A DNA stretch of 43,012 nt from Bacteroidaceae bacterium (GTDB lineage Bacteria > Bacteroidota > Bacteroidia > Bacteroidales > Bacteroidaceae). The stretch lies in NCBI GenBank assembly GCA_017536695.1, contig JAFXGX010000005.1, positions 1 through 43,012 of the forward strand, read 5' to 3'. The position numbers were made by a program, and so were the translations under genes. Positions 42,664 through 43,012 of this stretch are shown in pieces. The first letter of the stretch is position 1, and every line of letters starts with the position of its first letter. Below the pieces are notes generated by a model. That model saw nothing but the letters and a program-made list of their open reading frames with translations, did no database searches and was not told the DNA's origin.

Positions 42664-42975
42664 TTAGTGTCTGAGGTTCTTCAGCCTCTTGATGTGTATT
42701 GAGTGGAAGTTGCGGTACACATTTATGATTATCGCTATTGCGACAGCCGTCTCTGCTGCTGCCACTCCTATGCCGAAGAGTGCAAAGATGTACCCTTCGA
42801 GATGTCCGGTGTGGCAGTAGGCGTTGAACACGGCGAAGTTGATGTCCACTGCATTGAGCATAAGCTCGGTGCTTATGAGCAACGACACAAGGTTGCGTCT
42901 TGTGAAAAAGCCGAAGACTCCGATGAAGAAGAGCACTGCCGACAATATTAGCATGTATTCTGCAGGTATGTTCAT
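42664..42975 (-). CDS. nuoK: NADH-quinone oxidoreductase subunit K
   Basis: A 103-residue three-helix subunit at the centre of the proton path of complex I. The conserved glutamates are in STELMLNAVDINF (E37) and AAAETAVAIAI (E75). The C-terminus (NFHSIHIKRLKNLRH) is basic. It is the first nuo gene inside the window; nuoJ and earlier genes are expected beyond 43012. Confidence 0.95.
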   Translation of the reverse strand: MNIPAEYMLILSAVLFFIGVFGFFTRRNLVSLLISTELMLNAVDINFAVFNAYCHTGHLEGYIFALFGIGVAAAETAVAIAIIINVYRNFHSIHIKRLKNLRH

Positions 42976-43012
42976 ATTCGTAAACTGAAAACGGAAATTT
43001 GAAAACCGGGGA
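42976..43012. other. Window edge upstream of nuoK
   Basis: Holds CTGAAAACGGAAATTTGAAAAC-like degenerate repeats, similar to 33330-33347. No gene is visible before the sequence ends. Confidence 0.3.

Overview
The window reads as a stretch of chromosome from a Bacteroidales bacterium (Prevotella/Bacteroides-like). The evidence: several genes are preceded by the Bacteroidetes -7 promoter hexamer type TAnnTTTG (or TATCTTCG) instead of a sigma70 promoter; clear Shine-Dalgarno sequences are scarce; lipoproteins, a bacterial GH3-family protein, an ExbB/4TM/ExbD/ExbD cluster and a DsbD-thioredoxin fusion of Bacteroidetes type are present. The genus is an inference; no rRNA or other marker in the window decides it.

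Layout. 1-1458 is an intact IS3-family (IS150-like) insertion sequence whose left tip coincides with the first base of the window. 1514-7969 (minus) holds MATE efflux pump, cytidylate-kinase-like protein and YfcE-like phosphoesterase as one tight unit, then a separately promoted secreted endonuclease I and topoisomerase III. 8092-10637 (plus) is mnmA-xseA-xseB; 10709-13995 (plus) is ilvE-trmB-Dabb protein-mrp. 14178-17308 (minus) is an overlapping lpxK-purine nucleoside phosphorylase-thiL unit ending in a small Imm17-like membrane protein. 17569-20345 (plus) is tRNA-Ser(GGA) followed by exbB, an unassigned four-helix membrane protein and two exbD genes, closed by a strong terminator. 20517-21925 (minus) carries thyA and folA, the two enzymes of thymidylate/folate cycling. 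22140-33341 (plus) runs rsmF-like methyltransferase, dsbD, GH3, an Ig-like lipoprotein, cysS, an M28 lipoprotein, sufE and a U32 protein. After a repeat-bearing spacer comes dusB (plus). 34721-37443 (minus) is metY, a TonB-domain protein and pgeF. 37683-42975 (minus) is the distal part of the complex I operon (nuoK-L-M-N), closed by a terminator; the upstream nuo genes lie outside the window.

Most of the window is core metabolism: tRNA modification (MnmA, TrmB, DusB, U32 protein), DNA repair/topology (XseAB, TopB), lipid A (LpxK), thiamine (ThiL), Fe-S biogenesis (Mrp, SufE), sulfur amino acids (MetY), envelope energisation (ExbB/ExbD, TonB domain) and respiration (Nuo). The least explained parts are the four-helix protein inside the exb cluster, the GH3/Ig-lipoprotein pair, the orphan Imm17-like gene, and a set of intergenic palindromes, one of which appears to have been split by the insertion sequence. 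I did not find a clearly new defence or mobile system; the best candidates are listed as findings with their limits.
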